The position numbers and the translations under genes are program-made. 24,409 nucleotides of DNA from contig JACKIL010000022.1 in NCBI GenBank assembly GCA_020638525.1, positions 1-24,409 on the forward strand, in the 5' to 3' direction. This stretch comes from Caulobacterales bacterium. Its GTDB lineage: Bacteria; Pseudomonadota; Alphaproteobacteria; Caulobacterales; Parvularculaceae. The notes beneath the pieces were generated by a model. The model was not told the origin of the DNA, ran no database searches, and worked only from the letters and a program-made list of their open reading frames with translations. This document shows, piece by piece, positions 9,501 through 17,188 of the stretch (the stretch's first letter is position 1; each line of letters starts with the position of its first letter).

Positions 9501-10240
9501 TCCGTTGCGGATATCTCGATCTGATATTTCACGCGACCGGGCGCGGATGAAATATCGACGTCCCCGGCGGGCGAAAGGACGGACTTCTTGATCTTTATCG
9601 CCGGCTTCTTGTCGGCGATCCCGACATTGTAATCATCCGCCGCATTCGTCGCCTGCCCGCCAATCCACGCAACCGCTTCATTCACGCCGTCAATCGTCGG
9701 CGAGACGGCCGCGGCGTAAGGGTTCATGAAGAAGCCTTTGACGAGACAGACGATCTTGTTCGATGACGACGCAGCGCTTGCAGACACCGTCCATTCGAGC
9801 AGGTTCGACGTTCCGGATACGGGCGCATTCAGCGGCAATGCGGGCGAGACGCCCGTCACCGCAGTCTGGCTATAGACGCCCGCGCTCCCCTCGTGACAAC
9901 TGATCGTGTCGACGCTGAACTCAGCGGGAAAATCCTCCTTGATCGTCGTCGGTCCATCGCTCGTCGTGATTCCGTCAAGCGAGATCGCATAGATATAAGG
10001 CGTATACGGACTTGCCGTGGCGATATTGGCGTTCGGCGCGCTCAACGAAGCGTCACACCAAGCGCTATAGCCGTTTACGCCCTTTTCGAGATTGGCCGGA
10101 TCTGCGAGCACCGACGCATCGCAAAGACGCTTGCTGAGCCCATAAAGCGCATACGCGCGCGGCGCGCCGATGGGCGCCGCCGCAAGAAATGCACCGGCGC
10201 AAAGCGTCAGCGCCAGAAGCGCCATTTTCCGAAGCGACAT
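6536..10240 (-). CDS. Large surface protein with DUF11-type repeats and C-terminal membrane anchor
   Basis: This is a 1234-aa putative exported protein of Ig-like/DUF11 repeats. A signal peptide (MSLRKMALLALTLCAG..., Ala-rich to about residue 32) starts it. Repeat units of the pattern 'KxxxPxxxxxVxYxIxVxN' begin near residues 212, 405, 587, 770 and 1045; the last is the clearest DUF11 domain. Residues about 930-1040 resemble DUF5979 (KVYKEIDHGAD...VVNSYTC). The C-terminus has a Cys-rich patch (PCCEEDC...ICVTW..ICC) followed by a very hydrophobic helix and RRRA, suggesting a membrane anchor. The ATG at 10240 is chosen over an in-frame ATG at 10330 because AGGGGGAGG lies 7 bases upstream and the signal peptide begins there. 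No enzyme motif is seen. A cell-surface or adhesion-like structural role is inferred, not shown. Confidence 0.85.
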   Translation of the reverse strand: MSLRKMALLALTLCAGAFLAAAPIGAPRAYALYGLSKRLCDASVLADPANLEKGVNGYSAWCDASLSAPNANIATASPYTPYIYAISLDGITTSDGPTTIKEDFPAEFSVDTISCHEGSAGVYSQTAVTGVSPALPLNAPVSGTSNLLEWTVSASAASSSNKIVCLVKGFFMNPYAAAVSPTIDGVNEAVAWIGGQATNAADDYNVGIADKKPAIKIKKSVLSPAGDVDISSAPGRVKYQIEISATDELYFGNFVDLVDSFALTPDSVPLAVAYVPNSAACSATPGTDCFDTAQNPVIGADPIAVMDQNFVNHLTWKFAPGSLGHLQKNGVITLTFEVDVSTPCLDFIRTVNGNGLVNRAVMQEVGKPAPLDPPSADNIVSIGVDTGAQLIDPAYCLEVNPTAPPGVIEVRKTQVNPAAGSPVDWSSGSATVSYVITVANVDPDPNGDPVLNINVSDLVQELPGTPPFMATAVSAACAPQPLCGPQPKLTGTQQLIGYYDYKTVWAHAVPSLAPGQSISYRVVLRYDQRNCISATDLKPPYIRNIGVARYTKDVILSDGTPAPDYPYSSGDHVDTEMARLQDCEFQTTKKVKSSTSQKNKIVFDTALGAFANSITYQIKFANTGATARNIGTLMDVVTLEQANYATALAYSYKFTCDDAQTGVTKYLPSGAGTGSISYSAKPPNGARIHFKPNTPLPTWTKFPANSSLTCTVTLAVMRPPENNPYCLSTMQPRLFDLALMDVSALYPANVPWQPSPRGSNWDTAASRLPKCYDLLIQKTATPPYVAPGVAASVTYSVTVVDQQSPNSGFGGFSQAGGVWNGPVLTDAFKAGAQGSGVNVPSGASFNLTTDPCGATSPCIWKAPPGSQPAVVNIESLPNGYLQIDYEMSGVFSPDTIWNDLTLTMNGKISEDWYPKKPETLSTYSTVNVTGALKVYKEIDHGADPVVIDPKIAFPITVSCTRAKTAKLPYKQYQSTKGASIGAPALFEGVWVESECKVSEKPDPAALPDGCKWETPVVKYPYGNDYIRISDSSAPYELTVVNSYTCPPPVDISVHKTASDYSVDVGETVAFTVTTTNDGAAAITSPVAVNVSDQVPAGFTPLFAQSNADWQCASGSPIVCNYIGGSLAPGASADPITIVAQANSAGAWQNCATVGVTGAAQSAGGGAKSCVTVIVSEPPDPCCEEDCLFELPFFGDHHICVTWSMICCILQLLLLFFILVVLVLILLSGVFRRRA

Positions 10241-10256
10241 CGCAAAGCCTCCCCCT

Positions 10257-10280
10257 GCGCCGGCGGCTATTCGCCGGCGC
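10257..10280 (-). promoter_or_regulatory. GC-rich 5'-UTR hairpin touching the DUF11-type gene's Shine-Dalgarno
   Basis: GCGCCGGCG (10257-10265) and CGCCGGCGC (10272-10280) are perfect complements around the 6-base loop GCTATT. The hairpin directly abuts AGGGGGAGG (10248-10256), the ribosome site of the gene starting at 10240. Such a stem could stabilise the mRNA or control access of ribosomes. It lies within the in-frame upstream extension to 10330, which is another reason to treat that extension as untranslated. Confidence 0.6.
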
Positions 10281-10403
10281 CGCATCTTCCGCCCGTTATC
10301 GGGGCCCGGATACTCGCGACTATTCCCCACGCGGACGCTCCGTCATTGAAACGCGCGTGTAAACTCATTATCGCCGGTTGCGCATATTTTGCGCCTGCAC
10401 GTT

Positions 10404-10436
10404 GAATAAAGGTCACAGTCTGGTCTGCCTTTATTC
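10404..10436. promoter_or_regulatory. 9-bp perfect inverted repeat upstream of the DUF11-type gene
   Basis: GAATAAAGG (10404-10412) and CCTTTATTC (10428-10436) are perfect inverted copies separated by 15 bases. The AT-rich arms contrast with the surrounding GC-rich DNA. The site lies about 165 bp upstream of the start at 10240 and about 95 bp past the g15 stop. It could be an operator, an attenuator-type hairpin or part of the end of the GTA transcript. There is no U-run on the minus strand. Confidence 0.5.
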
Positions 10437-10497
10437 TTCTTCCGCATGAAGACTATTGAGGCGCCTTTCCGCAATACCTTCATGCAATCAACGCATT

Positions 10498-10528
10498 GCA
10501 GCGCTTTCTTCGATTTTTTCGGCGCTGC
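10498..10528 (-). terminator. Hairpin immediately after g15, possible end of GTA transcript
   Basis: GCAGCGC (10498-10504) and GCGCTGC (10522-10528) can pair just past the g15 stop (10530-10532). Outer complementary arms GCATTGCA (10493-10500) and TGCAATGC (10532-10539) could extend the structure with a bulge. On the transcribed strand the loop is A-rich and no U-run follows, so a role as an intrinsic terminator is uncertain. Confidence 0.35.
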
Positions 10529-10529
10529 G

Positions 10530-13500
10530 TCATGCAATGCTTGCGCGCGCATATACGCCGGGGCCGACGCGGTCAGAAATCTGCGCGACTGCGAAGGAGG
10601 GATCGGCTGCGCCGGCAAGCCCAGCCGGGCCGAAGTCCGCTTCGATATCCACAGTCGAATAAAAAAACTCCGGTGACGAACATTCGGCTTCGCGCAGCAG
10701 CGTTTCGCCTTCGAAGATCGACACGCGATAGCGCTCGTAAGCCTCGCCAAGCGGTACTTCTCCATCCCAGCCGTCGCCGCCTTCGCGCGTTCGGCGGATC
10801 CAGAAAAGGCGCATGCCGCCCACCTCCCTCTTTGCGCTCAAATGAACGGGCGCCAGCGGCAAGAGAGAGCGCGCGGTGAGCGCTATCGTCCGCTCGCGGA
10901 AATTATCCGTATCGGGAAGCTCCCTTTCAGGGCCTGCCTGAAAGAGGAGTTCCTGCCCGCGCAAATCGAGCGGCCAGCTCGCCTCGGCGAGCGCTGAATT
11001 CAACAGAACCGCGCGCGCGCCGCTCAAAGCGCCCGCGCTTGCACAATCCTCCGTGCCGAGCTGGCCGCGCAAGAGCGGCGAGAGAACCCACACGCCGTCT
11101 TCGCCAAGCTCTGCATCGCGAAACTGGATGACTTCGCATCCCACGCTCGTTTCAACAGCGATTGCGTTGGCGCCGGCGAGCACTTCTTCTTCGCTCTTCG
11201 AGGAGAGCGAGCCATAGCTGAGCTTCACGCGCAATTGCTGGTCGACCCAGCGCGAAGCAGAACGCGGCAGCAGCGCTTCTGCGAGCCTTCCCATTGTCGC
11301 GCGCGCGCGCGCAAGGCCGGAGAAAACCGGTCCTCCCGCCGCTTCGCGATAGAGCGCGACGCCGCCGGGCCACGGGGAGGCGTAAGCGGCGAGAAGCGCT
11401 GCGCCCGGCGTTTCATCGCCAATGAGCGGCAGGTCGAGAAGCGCCCAGATCGGCGCGCTGTAAACCGAAACGGCGGCCGGCGCGCGGAAGGTCGTCGCGC
11501 CAATCGGCGCCTCATAAACGGAAGGCTCGACGCGCGCGGCTTCAACGCGCCGCTCGCCTTGATCCGTAATCTCCGTAATCCGCCAGCGGCGCGGCGCATC
11601 ATCAGCGTCGAGCCAGATGACATCGCCGGGTTCAACATCCGCAAGCGATGGCGGCAAAGCGAAGCTCGCCGTCTCGCGCATCACATGCGCATCGGCGAGA
11701 ATAGCGCGCGCCCGCGCCGCCGCTTCCGCTTCATCAATGACGATAGGCGCCTCAAGCGCGCTTTCGCGGGCATGTGCGGCGCCGGGATCGCGCGCATCCG
11801 CAACGGCGCTTTGATAGTCCGCGCTTTCGTCAATGTAACCGAGTCGGAAAGCCGCTGGCAGGTCTTCAGCCTGCGCGAGCGAAACGGAGAGCGCTGCGGC
11901 GTCTTCCTTCGCGACAAGATCGTCAAGTGTCAGCGTCAACAACGGCTCGCCGGAGCGCGGCTGGAAGCGAAGCGCGCCTTCAGCCTCCACCATGTCGAAC
12001 TGATAGATATCCGCCAGCGGATCAATCGCCTCACGTGCGGACAATGGCCGGTCGATGACATAGCCGGTGAGAACGCCTTTCAGAGCGCTTGTTTCGACCG
12101 GTTGCGCCTCAGCGTAATCGCACAGCGCGGAGACAAGCAGGTCTAGCGGCGCGCGCCCGAGCCTTCCATTGAGCCAATGCCCCTTTTCCCAATTCGCGGC
12201 GTCACCCCAGACGTCGCTTAAGGCTGGAAAGAAGGGGTATGGCCGCGCATCCCACGCATAAACGAAGGCGCGCTCCGCCTCGATCATCGGCCCGCCATAG
12301 ACGGACGAGATGGGGTTGTTGTCGCTGTCGCGCCAGTAAGAGAGAAGCGCTTCGAGCGCCCGGCGCTGCGCCAACTCATCGCGCGCGCCGGATGAAAAAT
12401 GCGGCAGCGCGCTTTCCGAGCTTTTGGCGTCGACAAATACGTTCGGCTGGTTTGCGCCCTTGTCGACAGCGGGACAGCCCGTTTCCGTGAACAGGATCGG
12501 CTTTGATTGCGGAACCCATGCGGTCGAGCCCGCCGCGCGCACGCCGCCGGGGCGGTTATAATGTGCGTTCGACCACCAGTTCCGGAAATCCTTCGCGCGA
12601 TAGATCCATGGCTCGCCATAAGCGCCATCGGAAATGAGCGAGCGCGTTTGCGCCGCGCGCGCTGCATCGCTCGCATAATACCAGCCGAAATATTCCCCGC
12701 CTTCGATATTGGCCTGCAGGTACTCGCGGTCATAGGGCCCGCCCCATCCTGCCTGCGCATCGAGATGCGCAAAGCCGTCGCGCCAGTCGGCGAGCGGCGT
12801 GTAATTGTCGACGCCGATGAAATCCACCGCACTGTTCGCCCAGAAGGGGTCAAGGTGGAAATAAACATCGCCCGAACCGTCGCCCGGCTGATGGCCGAAA
12901 TATTCCGACCAGTCGGCGCCGTAGGAAATCTTCGTTTCCTCGCCGAGCACGGCGCGCACATCGCCGGCGAGCGCAATCAGCGCCTCGACAAAAGGAAACT
13001 CATTTGCGCTTGAGCGCGCCGTCGTCAGCCCGCGCAATTCCGACCCGATGAGAAAGCGCTCGACGCCGCCCGCAAGCGCGCAGAGAAAAGCGTTGTGCAG
13101 AATGAACCTGCGGAAGGACCATTCGTCCGGCCCGGAATAAACCACTGCGCCGCTGACGATTGAAAAGTCTGACGGCGCCGCCGTTCCGAAGAAGCTCGCA
13201 ATGTCGCTCGCCGCCGCCGCCGTCTTGTCATGCACGCCGACAGTGATGCGCCCTCGCCACGGATAAGCCGCCTGTTCGCCGCCGCCATAAGGGTCCGGCA
13301 AGCCATTGCCGGCGGGAACATCCATCAGAATGAAGGGATGGAACATCACTTCGAGGCCGCGCGCTTTCAGCGCTGCAATCGCCTCCACCACCGATTTGTC
13401 GGAAGGCGTGCCGCCATAGGCGGGCTCGCCATCGTTGAGGCTGACGACATGCGCCTCATCGCGCGCGGCGCCACCAACGCTCCAGTCATAAGGCTCGGTC

Positions 13501-14420
13501 GTCTTCTCCGAAACTTCAACGCCGGGCTTCACCGCGCAGGCGCCCGCGCGCAGGTCCGTTCCGAACCAGGAGACGACGAGCGAAACGGCCGCAAGGTTTG
13601 GCGCCGCCGATGTCAACGCGTCGAGCGACGAAACGATATCCGCCGCACCGTCATTATTGTGGGTGTTTTCAGAAATACTCGCACCTTCGCCTGTCTCGCG
13701 GAAGACTTTCGTTGTTCCGAGCGCGAATTCGCCCGAGCCCGGAATGAGCGTTATCGCCGTCAACGCATTTTCAAGCGCGTCTTCATCTTCGCGACGCAGG
13801 CTCTTTTCGATCTCGAAGGACAATTGCGGAATGCGATTGCCGAAATCCTTCAGCGGCAAGTCTTCAAAGACGATATAGGCAAGCCCCCGGAAGGCTGGCG
13901 CCGCATCCGCGCCTTCAATCGCCTCGACCGCCGCATCGGGAAGTTGGTCATCCGCGCCTTTGTAGATGCGCACATTGTGAGGCGAGAGGTCGAATGGCTT
14001 GCCATCCGCCCAAACGCGACCGACGCGATCGATCTCACCCTCGCAGAGCCCGACTGCAAATGACATGGAATAGAGATATTCCGTCGTCGTTGTTTTCGTG
14101 CCGAGCCTGCCGCCTTTGCCGGAGCGTTCGGTCGTCGTTGAAACTGTCTCCTTGAAGTTCGCCGCCCAGATGACCTGCCCCGCAACGCGCGCACGGCCAT
14201 AAACGCGCAAAACGGAAGCGCCCTCGGTCGAGGCTTGCACCTGAAATGTGTCGAGGCGCGGGCCGGTGATCTTCCGTTTGCGCGGTCCGAAAATGAGCTG
14301 GTTGGCGACGCCCGCAGCGTAGGAAGCCGCCGTGCTCGCAACAGTGCGCGCAAGAATAGCGCCGACACCGGCGGCCGCCCCGCCAATGCTCGACGCGGCG
14401 GTGAGAACGAGTTGGGCCAT
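10530..14420 (-). CDS. g15: GTA host-specificity/baseplate 'megatron' protein (g15)
   Basis: This 1296-aa protein is the g15-type tip protein of RcGTA-like particles, expected to sit at the end of the tail and act in host contact and DNA delivery. Residues 1-45 are hydrophobic and Ala/Gly-rich. Residues about 420-730 form the GTA TIM-barrel domain, with glycoside-hydrolase-like stretches YGADWSEYFGH, DFIGVDNYTPLADWRDG and FTETGCPAVDKG. The following ~200 residues fit the phage-tail hub domain (Phage-tail_3 type), then a C-terminal region. Length matches the family. The ATG at 14418-14420 has GAGGAG 7 bases upstream. It is the last gene of the cluster, separated from g14 by a palindromic repeat element. 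The frame is intact throughout. Confidence 0.95.
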   Translation of the reverse strand: MAQLVLTAASSIGGAAAGVGAILARTVASTAASYAAGVANQLIFGPRKRKITGPRLDTFQVQASTEGASVLRVYGRARVAGQVIWAANFKETVSTTTERSGKGGRLGTKTTTTEYLYSMSFAVGLCEGEIDRVGRVWADGKPFDLSPHNVRIYKGADDQLPDAAVEAIEGADAAPAFRGLAYIVFEDLPLKDFGNRIPQLSFEIEKSLRREDEDALENALTAITLIPGSGEFALGTTKVFRETGEGASISENTHNNDGAADIVSSLDALTSAAPNLAAVSLVVSWFGTDLRAGACAVKPGVEVSEKTTEPYDWSVGGAARDEAHVVSLNDGEPAYGGTPSDKSVVEAIAALKARGLEVMFHPFILMDVPAGNGLPDPYGGGEQAAYPWRGRITVGVHDKTAAAASDIASFFGTAAPSDFSIVSGAVVYSGPDEWSFRRFILHNAFLCALAGGVERFLIGSELRGLTTARSSANEFPFVEALIALAGDVRAVLGEETKISYGADWSEYFGHQPGDGSGDVYFHLDPFWANSAVDFIGVDNYTPLADWRDGFAHLDAQAGWGGPYDREYLQANIEGGEYFGWYYASDAARAAQTRSLISDGAYGEPWIYRAKDFRNWWSNAHYNRPGGVRAAGSTAWVPQSKPILFTETGCPAVDKGANQPNVFVDAKSSESALPHFSSGARDELAQRRALEALLSYWRDSDNNPISSVYGGPMIEAERAFVYAWDARPYPFFPALSDVWGDAANWEKGHWLNGRLGRAPLDLLVSALCDYAEAQPVETSALKGVLTGYVIDRPLSAREAIDPLADIYQFDMVEAEGALRFQPRSGEPLLTLTLDDLVAKEDAAALSVSLAQAEDLPAAFRLGYIDESADYQSAVADARDPGAAHARESALEAPIVIDEAEAAARARAILADAHVMRETASFALPPSLADVEPGDVIWLDADDAPRRWRITEITDQGERRVEAARVEPSVYEAPIGATTFRAPAAVSVYSAPIWALLDLPLIGDETPGAALLAAYASPWPGGVALYREAAGGPVFSGLARARATMGRLAEALLPRSASRWVDQQLRVKLSYGSLSSKSEEEVLAGANAIAVETSVGCEVIQFRDAELGEDGVWVLSPLLRGQLGTEDCASAGALSGARAVLLNSALAEASWPLDLRGQELLFQAGPERELPDTDNFRERTIALTARSLLPLAPVHLSAKREVGGMRLFWIRRTREGGDGWDGEVPLGEAYERYRVSIFEGETLLREAECSSPEFFYSTVDIEADFGPAGLAGAADPSFAVAQISDRVGPGVYARASIA

Positions 14421-14450
14421 GAATTACTCCTCAGTATGCGTCTGATTGAG

Positions 14451-14471
14451 GGGAATGGGGAATGGGGAACG
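14451..14471. repeat. Heptamer tandem repeat, three units
   Basis: GGGAATG (14451-14457), GGGAATG (14458-14464) and GGGAACG (14465-14471) run in tandem 31 bp upstream of g15. The unit is the same heptamer family seen at 21-48 and 1554-1588, but in the opposite orientation on the plus strand. Confidence 0.6.
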
Positions 14472-14481
14472 AAAAAAAGCA

Positions 14482-14583
14482 TGTCATTCCGGGGCGACGC
14501 ATTTGCGTCGAACCCGGAATCCAGATCAGGCGCTGCAACTGGATCCCGGGTTCCGCGTCGTGCGACGCGGCCCCGGGATGACA
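14482..14583. repeat. Palindromic intergenic repeat, TGTCAT...ATGACA type
   Basis: This 102-bp element fills the g14-g15 gap. Its ends are inverted (TGTCATTCCGGGG and CCCCGGGATGACA). Each half contains its own smaller hairpin (GACGCATTTGCGTC; CCGCGTCGTGCGACGCGG), and CCAG/CTGG flank a 14-base centre. It can fold as one long imperfect cruciform. It has no coding content. It resembles the interspersed TGTCATCCCGGG palindromes common between alphaproteobacterial genes. Confidence 0.8.
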
Positions 14584-14611
14584 TGACGCTTCTTTCCGAA
14601 TTTCCCATCCC

Positions 14612-15085
14612 CTACTCAGCCTCCGGAAAGGCGAAGACGCCTGCGGTGCGCTCCGTCCACCAGCGCGACAGCCAGCTTTCGAGAACCGCCCGGCCCGCAT
14701 AAGCGTGAATGAAACGGTCCGGCGCGGTGACGATGCCGCAATGCTTTGCAGGCCCGTCGCGCACGACGCGGAAGATAAGAACATCGCCCGGCGCGCACGC
14801 TTCAATCGCGCGCTCGACAAGATTGCGCCGCGCCGCTTCGAGCAGAGGCTCTGCGCGAGCGCCTTTCGCGAAGGCGCGCTCGTTCCAGTCCGGCCCGTAA
14901 GGCGGGGGAAGTTCCGGCTCGCTTCCGTAAAGCTCGCGCCAGACGCCGCGGATGAGACCGAGACAATCCGTGCCCGCCCCTTTCGCGCTCGCCTGATGCA
15001 CATAGGGCGTACCAAGCCAGCCGCGCGCCCTATCAACAATCGCCGCGCGCGTCGGCGCGCTTTTCAATTCGAGAGGCCCGCTCAT
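14612..15085 (-). CDS. g14: GTA NlpC/P60-family peptidase (g14)
   Basis: This 157-aa protein is the NlpC/P60 cell-wall peptidase of the GTA tail tip, expected to open peptidoglycan during DNA delivery. The Cys nucleophile is Cys41 in the TDCLGL motif. The partner His is His115 in KHCGIV and the third polar residue is His127 in FIHAY. All are in the usual order and spacing. It has no signal peptide, as expected for a particle component. Start ATG (15083-15085) overlaps the g13 stop by 4 bases (ATGA), indicating translational coupling. A 191-bp gap carrying a palindromic repeat follows before g15. Confidence 0.95.
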   Translation of the reverse strand: MSGPLELKSAPTRAAIVDRARGWLGTPYVHQASAKGAGTDCLGLIRGVWRELYGSEPELPPPYGPDWNERAFAKGARAEPLLEAARRNLVERAIEACAPGDVLIFRVVRDGPAKHCGIVTAPDRFIHAYAGRAVLESWLSRWWTERTAGVFAFPEAE

Positions 15086-15957
15086 CCGCGTTTGCCTCCA
15101 TCATTGTCGCCATCGGCGGACGCGACCTGAATGATGAAGTCATTGCCGGGCATCATGTGAAAACCGCGAAAATTGATCGCGTTTGAAAATTTCGCACGGC
15201 ATGTCGCGAACGCCTTGTCACAACCGGCGCGCACTTCGAACGCATCGCCCTCGGCAATGCTCGCGCCCGCCGGCAGCCAGAGCGACAGCGCGCCGCCGGC
15301 ATGGGTTTTCACATGGCCGCTCGTTCCGGCGTTTTCGCCGGTGAGCCAATCGAGCCGCCCATGAACGAACCAGCCATCATCGAACGCATCGAGCTCGCTT
15401 GCGATGAAGCGCCCATCATCGATGACAGACGTAACGACGCCCTCGCCTTTGAAGGCGGCGCCATCAAGATCGACGCCGCAGCGCGCATCGCCGACGAGCG
15501 CATCGCAAACACGCTCATAAACACGGCCCCTGGGCTGGTCGAGCGATTGCGCGAGCCCGCGAATCTCCGCGGTGAAAGACGCGCCCTCGCGCTTCACCTC
15601 GCCGATCAACCCTCGTTTCATCAGAAAGCGTTGCGTGGGCGCGGCCCAGTTGACGCGCAAAATCTGCACTTCCGCGCCGTCGAATCGCCCACTCATCAGT
15701 TCGGATGGCGAAAGCCGTTCGGATGACAGGAGGCCAACAACCTCGGCGTTGTCGATTGAAAGATCGGCGCTTGAAGATAGCGCGGAGCCTTCACCGCCCG
15801 TTTGCGGGCCATAGACATCGCCGTCAAAGCTCAGCGCGCGATCATGGTCTGTGAAGGCGAAGACTTCGCCATCGCGCCGTTCAATGCGCCAGCACGTCGC
15901 GAGCGTCGTCGCGCCGCTCAGCAAGTGCGCTTTCAAATCTTCGTCGAACGCGCGCAT
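15082..15957 (-). CDS. g13: GTA tail hub protein, DUF2163/BR0599 family (g13)
   Basis: This 291-aa protein belongs to the DUF2163 (phage conserved BR0599) family, which is the hub protein of RcGTA tails. It should join the tail tube to the g15 tip. Five cysteines are present: Cys22 and the set Cys151, Cys160, Cys246 and Cys253. The last four fall in conserved-looking motifs (RVCDALVGDARCGVDL, AGCDKAFATCRAKF), which suggests a metal or iron-sulfur site as in lambda gpL-type proteins; that is inference. The tail GNDFIIQV after FRGFHMMPG is typical of the family. The start overlaps the g12 stop by one base (TGATG), so the two are coupled. Confidence 0.93.
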   Translation of the reverse strand: MRAFDEDLKAHLLSGATTLATCWRIERRDGEVFAFTDHDRALSFDGDVYGPQTGGEGSALSSSADLSIDNAEVVGLLSSERLSPSELMSGRFDGAEVQILRVNWAAPTQRFLMKRGLIGEVKREGASFTAEIRGLAQSLDQPRGRVYERVCDALVGDARCGVDLDGAAFKGEGVVTSVIDDGRFIASELDAFDDGWFVHGRLDWLTGENAGTSGHVKTHAGGALSLWLPAGASIAEGDAFEVRAGCDKAFATCRAKFSNAINFRGFHMMPGNDFIIQVASADGDNDGGKRG

Positions 15958-16589
15958 CAGGCCATCACCTCGACCAAGGGGATTGACGGAATGTCGCCCG
16001 CGCGAAACGCCGCGAGATTGATGCGAAGACTGTCCGTGTCGAAGCGGACCGGCGTATCGAAGAGGAAGCCGGCCGTCACCAGCGCTCCCTCGGGCGGCGG
16101 CGCGCTGAGCGAGACGAGACCTGTCGCGCTATCGACCGAATAGCCGCCGGAACCGAGCGCCTCACCCTCAACAGCGATAACGACGCTTCCATCCTGCGGT
16201 TTCTTGATCTCGCGCACCGCCGAGGCGCCGCCGCTTTCGTAGGTCTTGATGAGCTGGAACACTGTCGTTGCGCCGTCGCCTTCACCGATGAGCTGATCGA
16301 GCGCGGCAGGCGCAGCGCCGAGCGCGCAGGACTTCCAGTCGAACGGATCGCGAAACCGAAAGCCGTAAAGCCGCGCACGACGCGCCTCGAAGAACGCAAT
16401 GACTGCTTCAATGTCGGCCATGGATTTCACGCCGTAACCGGCATTGTAGCTGCGCCGCGAGGCGGCCCAGGGGGAATTGCGCTCCTCCCGGCCCGAGACG
16501 AGCGTGACGATGTCCGTGCGCCGCATCGGTCCGCCTTCGGAGTTGAAAGCGATATCGACAGGAAAGAGAACCTCGTGGAAATTCGCCAT
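15957..16589 (-). CDS. g12: GTA distal tail protein, DUF2460 (g12)
   Basis: This 210-aa protein matches the DUF2460/TIGR02217 family. In RcGTA this position encodes the distal tail protein that links tube and hub. Recognisable stretches include FHEVLFPVDIAFNSEGGP near the N-terminus, the YGFRFRDPFDW motif around residues 95-105 and the RFDTDSLRINL segment near the C-terminus. Length is standard. Its ATG (16587-16589) follows the g11 stop with no gap (TAGATG) and its stop overlaps the g13 start, so the three genes should be translated together. Confidence 0.95.
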   Translation of the reverse strand: MANFHEVLFPVDIAFNSEGGPMRRTDIVTLVSGREERNSPWAASRRSYNAGYGVKSMADIEAVIAFFEARRARLYGFRFRDPFDWKSCALGAAPAALDQLIGEGDGATTVFQLIKTYESGGASAVREIKKPQDGSVVIAVEGEALGSGGYSVDSATGLVSLSAPPPEGALVTAGFLFDTPVRFDTDSLRINLAAFRAGDIPSIPLVEVMA

Positions 16590-17135
16590 CTACAAATTCC
16601 TCTGTCCACGGCCGATCGCGCGCGCCATGGCGGCGGCGATTTGCGTTTCCGAGCGGCGGAAGCTTTCAGCGTTGGTGACACCCGGAAGCGAAATCGAGAC
16701 ATTGACCGCGCCGCCATTGGCGCGGGAGATTCGCCCACTCGTATTCGGCGTGAAGAGTTCCGGGCCCCGCTCGCCGACGAGATAGGCCCCGCCGCCTGCA
16801 ACAAAGCCGCCGCCCGCGCGCGAACCGCTGAACGGCGCCGCAAGCGCGTTCGTCAGGAAACTCTCAATGGGCTGACGCACCAGCGTGTCGATCACCGTGC
16901 GTTTGAGGCTGTTGACGATCGATTGCGCGAGCGCCTTCATTGAAAGGTCGCCGGTGCGCGCCGCGCGCGCGAGATTACGCTCAATGGAAGTCGCGACCGA
17001 AGCGAACGCATCTTCAATGAGCGCTGCGGCGGGCGCAATTTCGCTTTCCGCGATGCGCGTAATTTCAGAACTGGCCGCAGAAAGGCTCGATGATAGGCCC
17101 GACGTGTCGAGATGAACGGAGATTTTGTCTGTCAT
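16590..17135 (-). CDS. g11: GTA tail tape measure protein (g11)
   Basis: This 181-aa protein is the GTA tape measure, which sets tail length. The N-terminal half is helical (about residues 15-95). A Gly-rich stretch (GSRAGGGFVAGGGAYLVGERGPELFTP, discussed here as two parts: the glycine run and GERGPELFTP) is the hallmark of phage tape-measure C-termini. It is far shorter than phage tape measures, which fits the short GTA tail. ATG at 17133-17135 lacks a strong Shine-Dalgarno (GAAAG only). The 205 bp upstream, before g10.1, is occupied by a palindromic repeat, an unusual interruption between chaperone and tape-measure genes. Confidence 0.9.
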   Translation of the reverse strand: MTDKISVHLDTSGLSSSLSAASSEITRIAESEIAPAAALIEDAFASVATSIERNLARAARTGDLSMKALAQSIVNSLKRTVIDTLVRQPIESFLTNALAAPFSGSRAGGGFVAGGGAYLVGERGPELFTPNTSGRISRANGGAVNVSISLPGVTNAESFRRSETQIAAAMARAIGRGQRNL

Positions 17136-17188
17136 ATGCTGACTTTCAATTGGGAGGTGAGCACGCGACGCGAGCGCAGCGCGCGCAG

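Noticed and set aside
10241..10330. Upstream start for the DUF11-type gene (ATG at 10330)
   Set aside because: It would put 30 Arg/Gly-rich residues before the signal peptide and bury a strong ribosome site and hairpin in coding sequence.
14431..15039. 202-codon minus-strand frame across g14 and the repeat
   Set aside because: It runs in another frame of g14 and reads through the palindromic element; g14 with its Cys/His motifs is the real gene.
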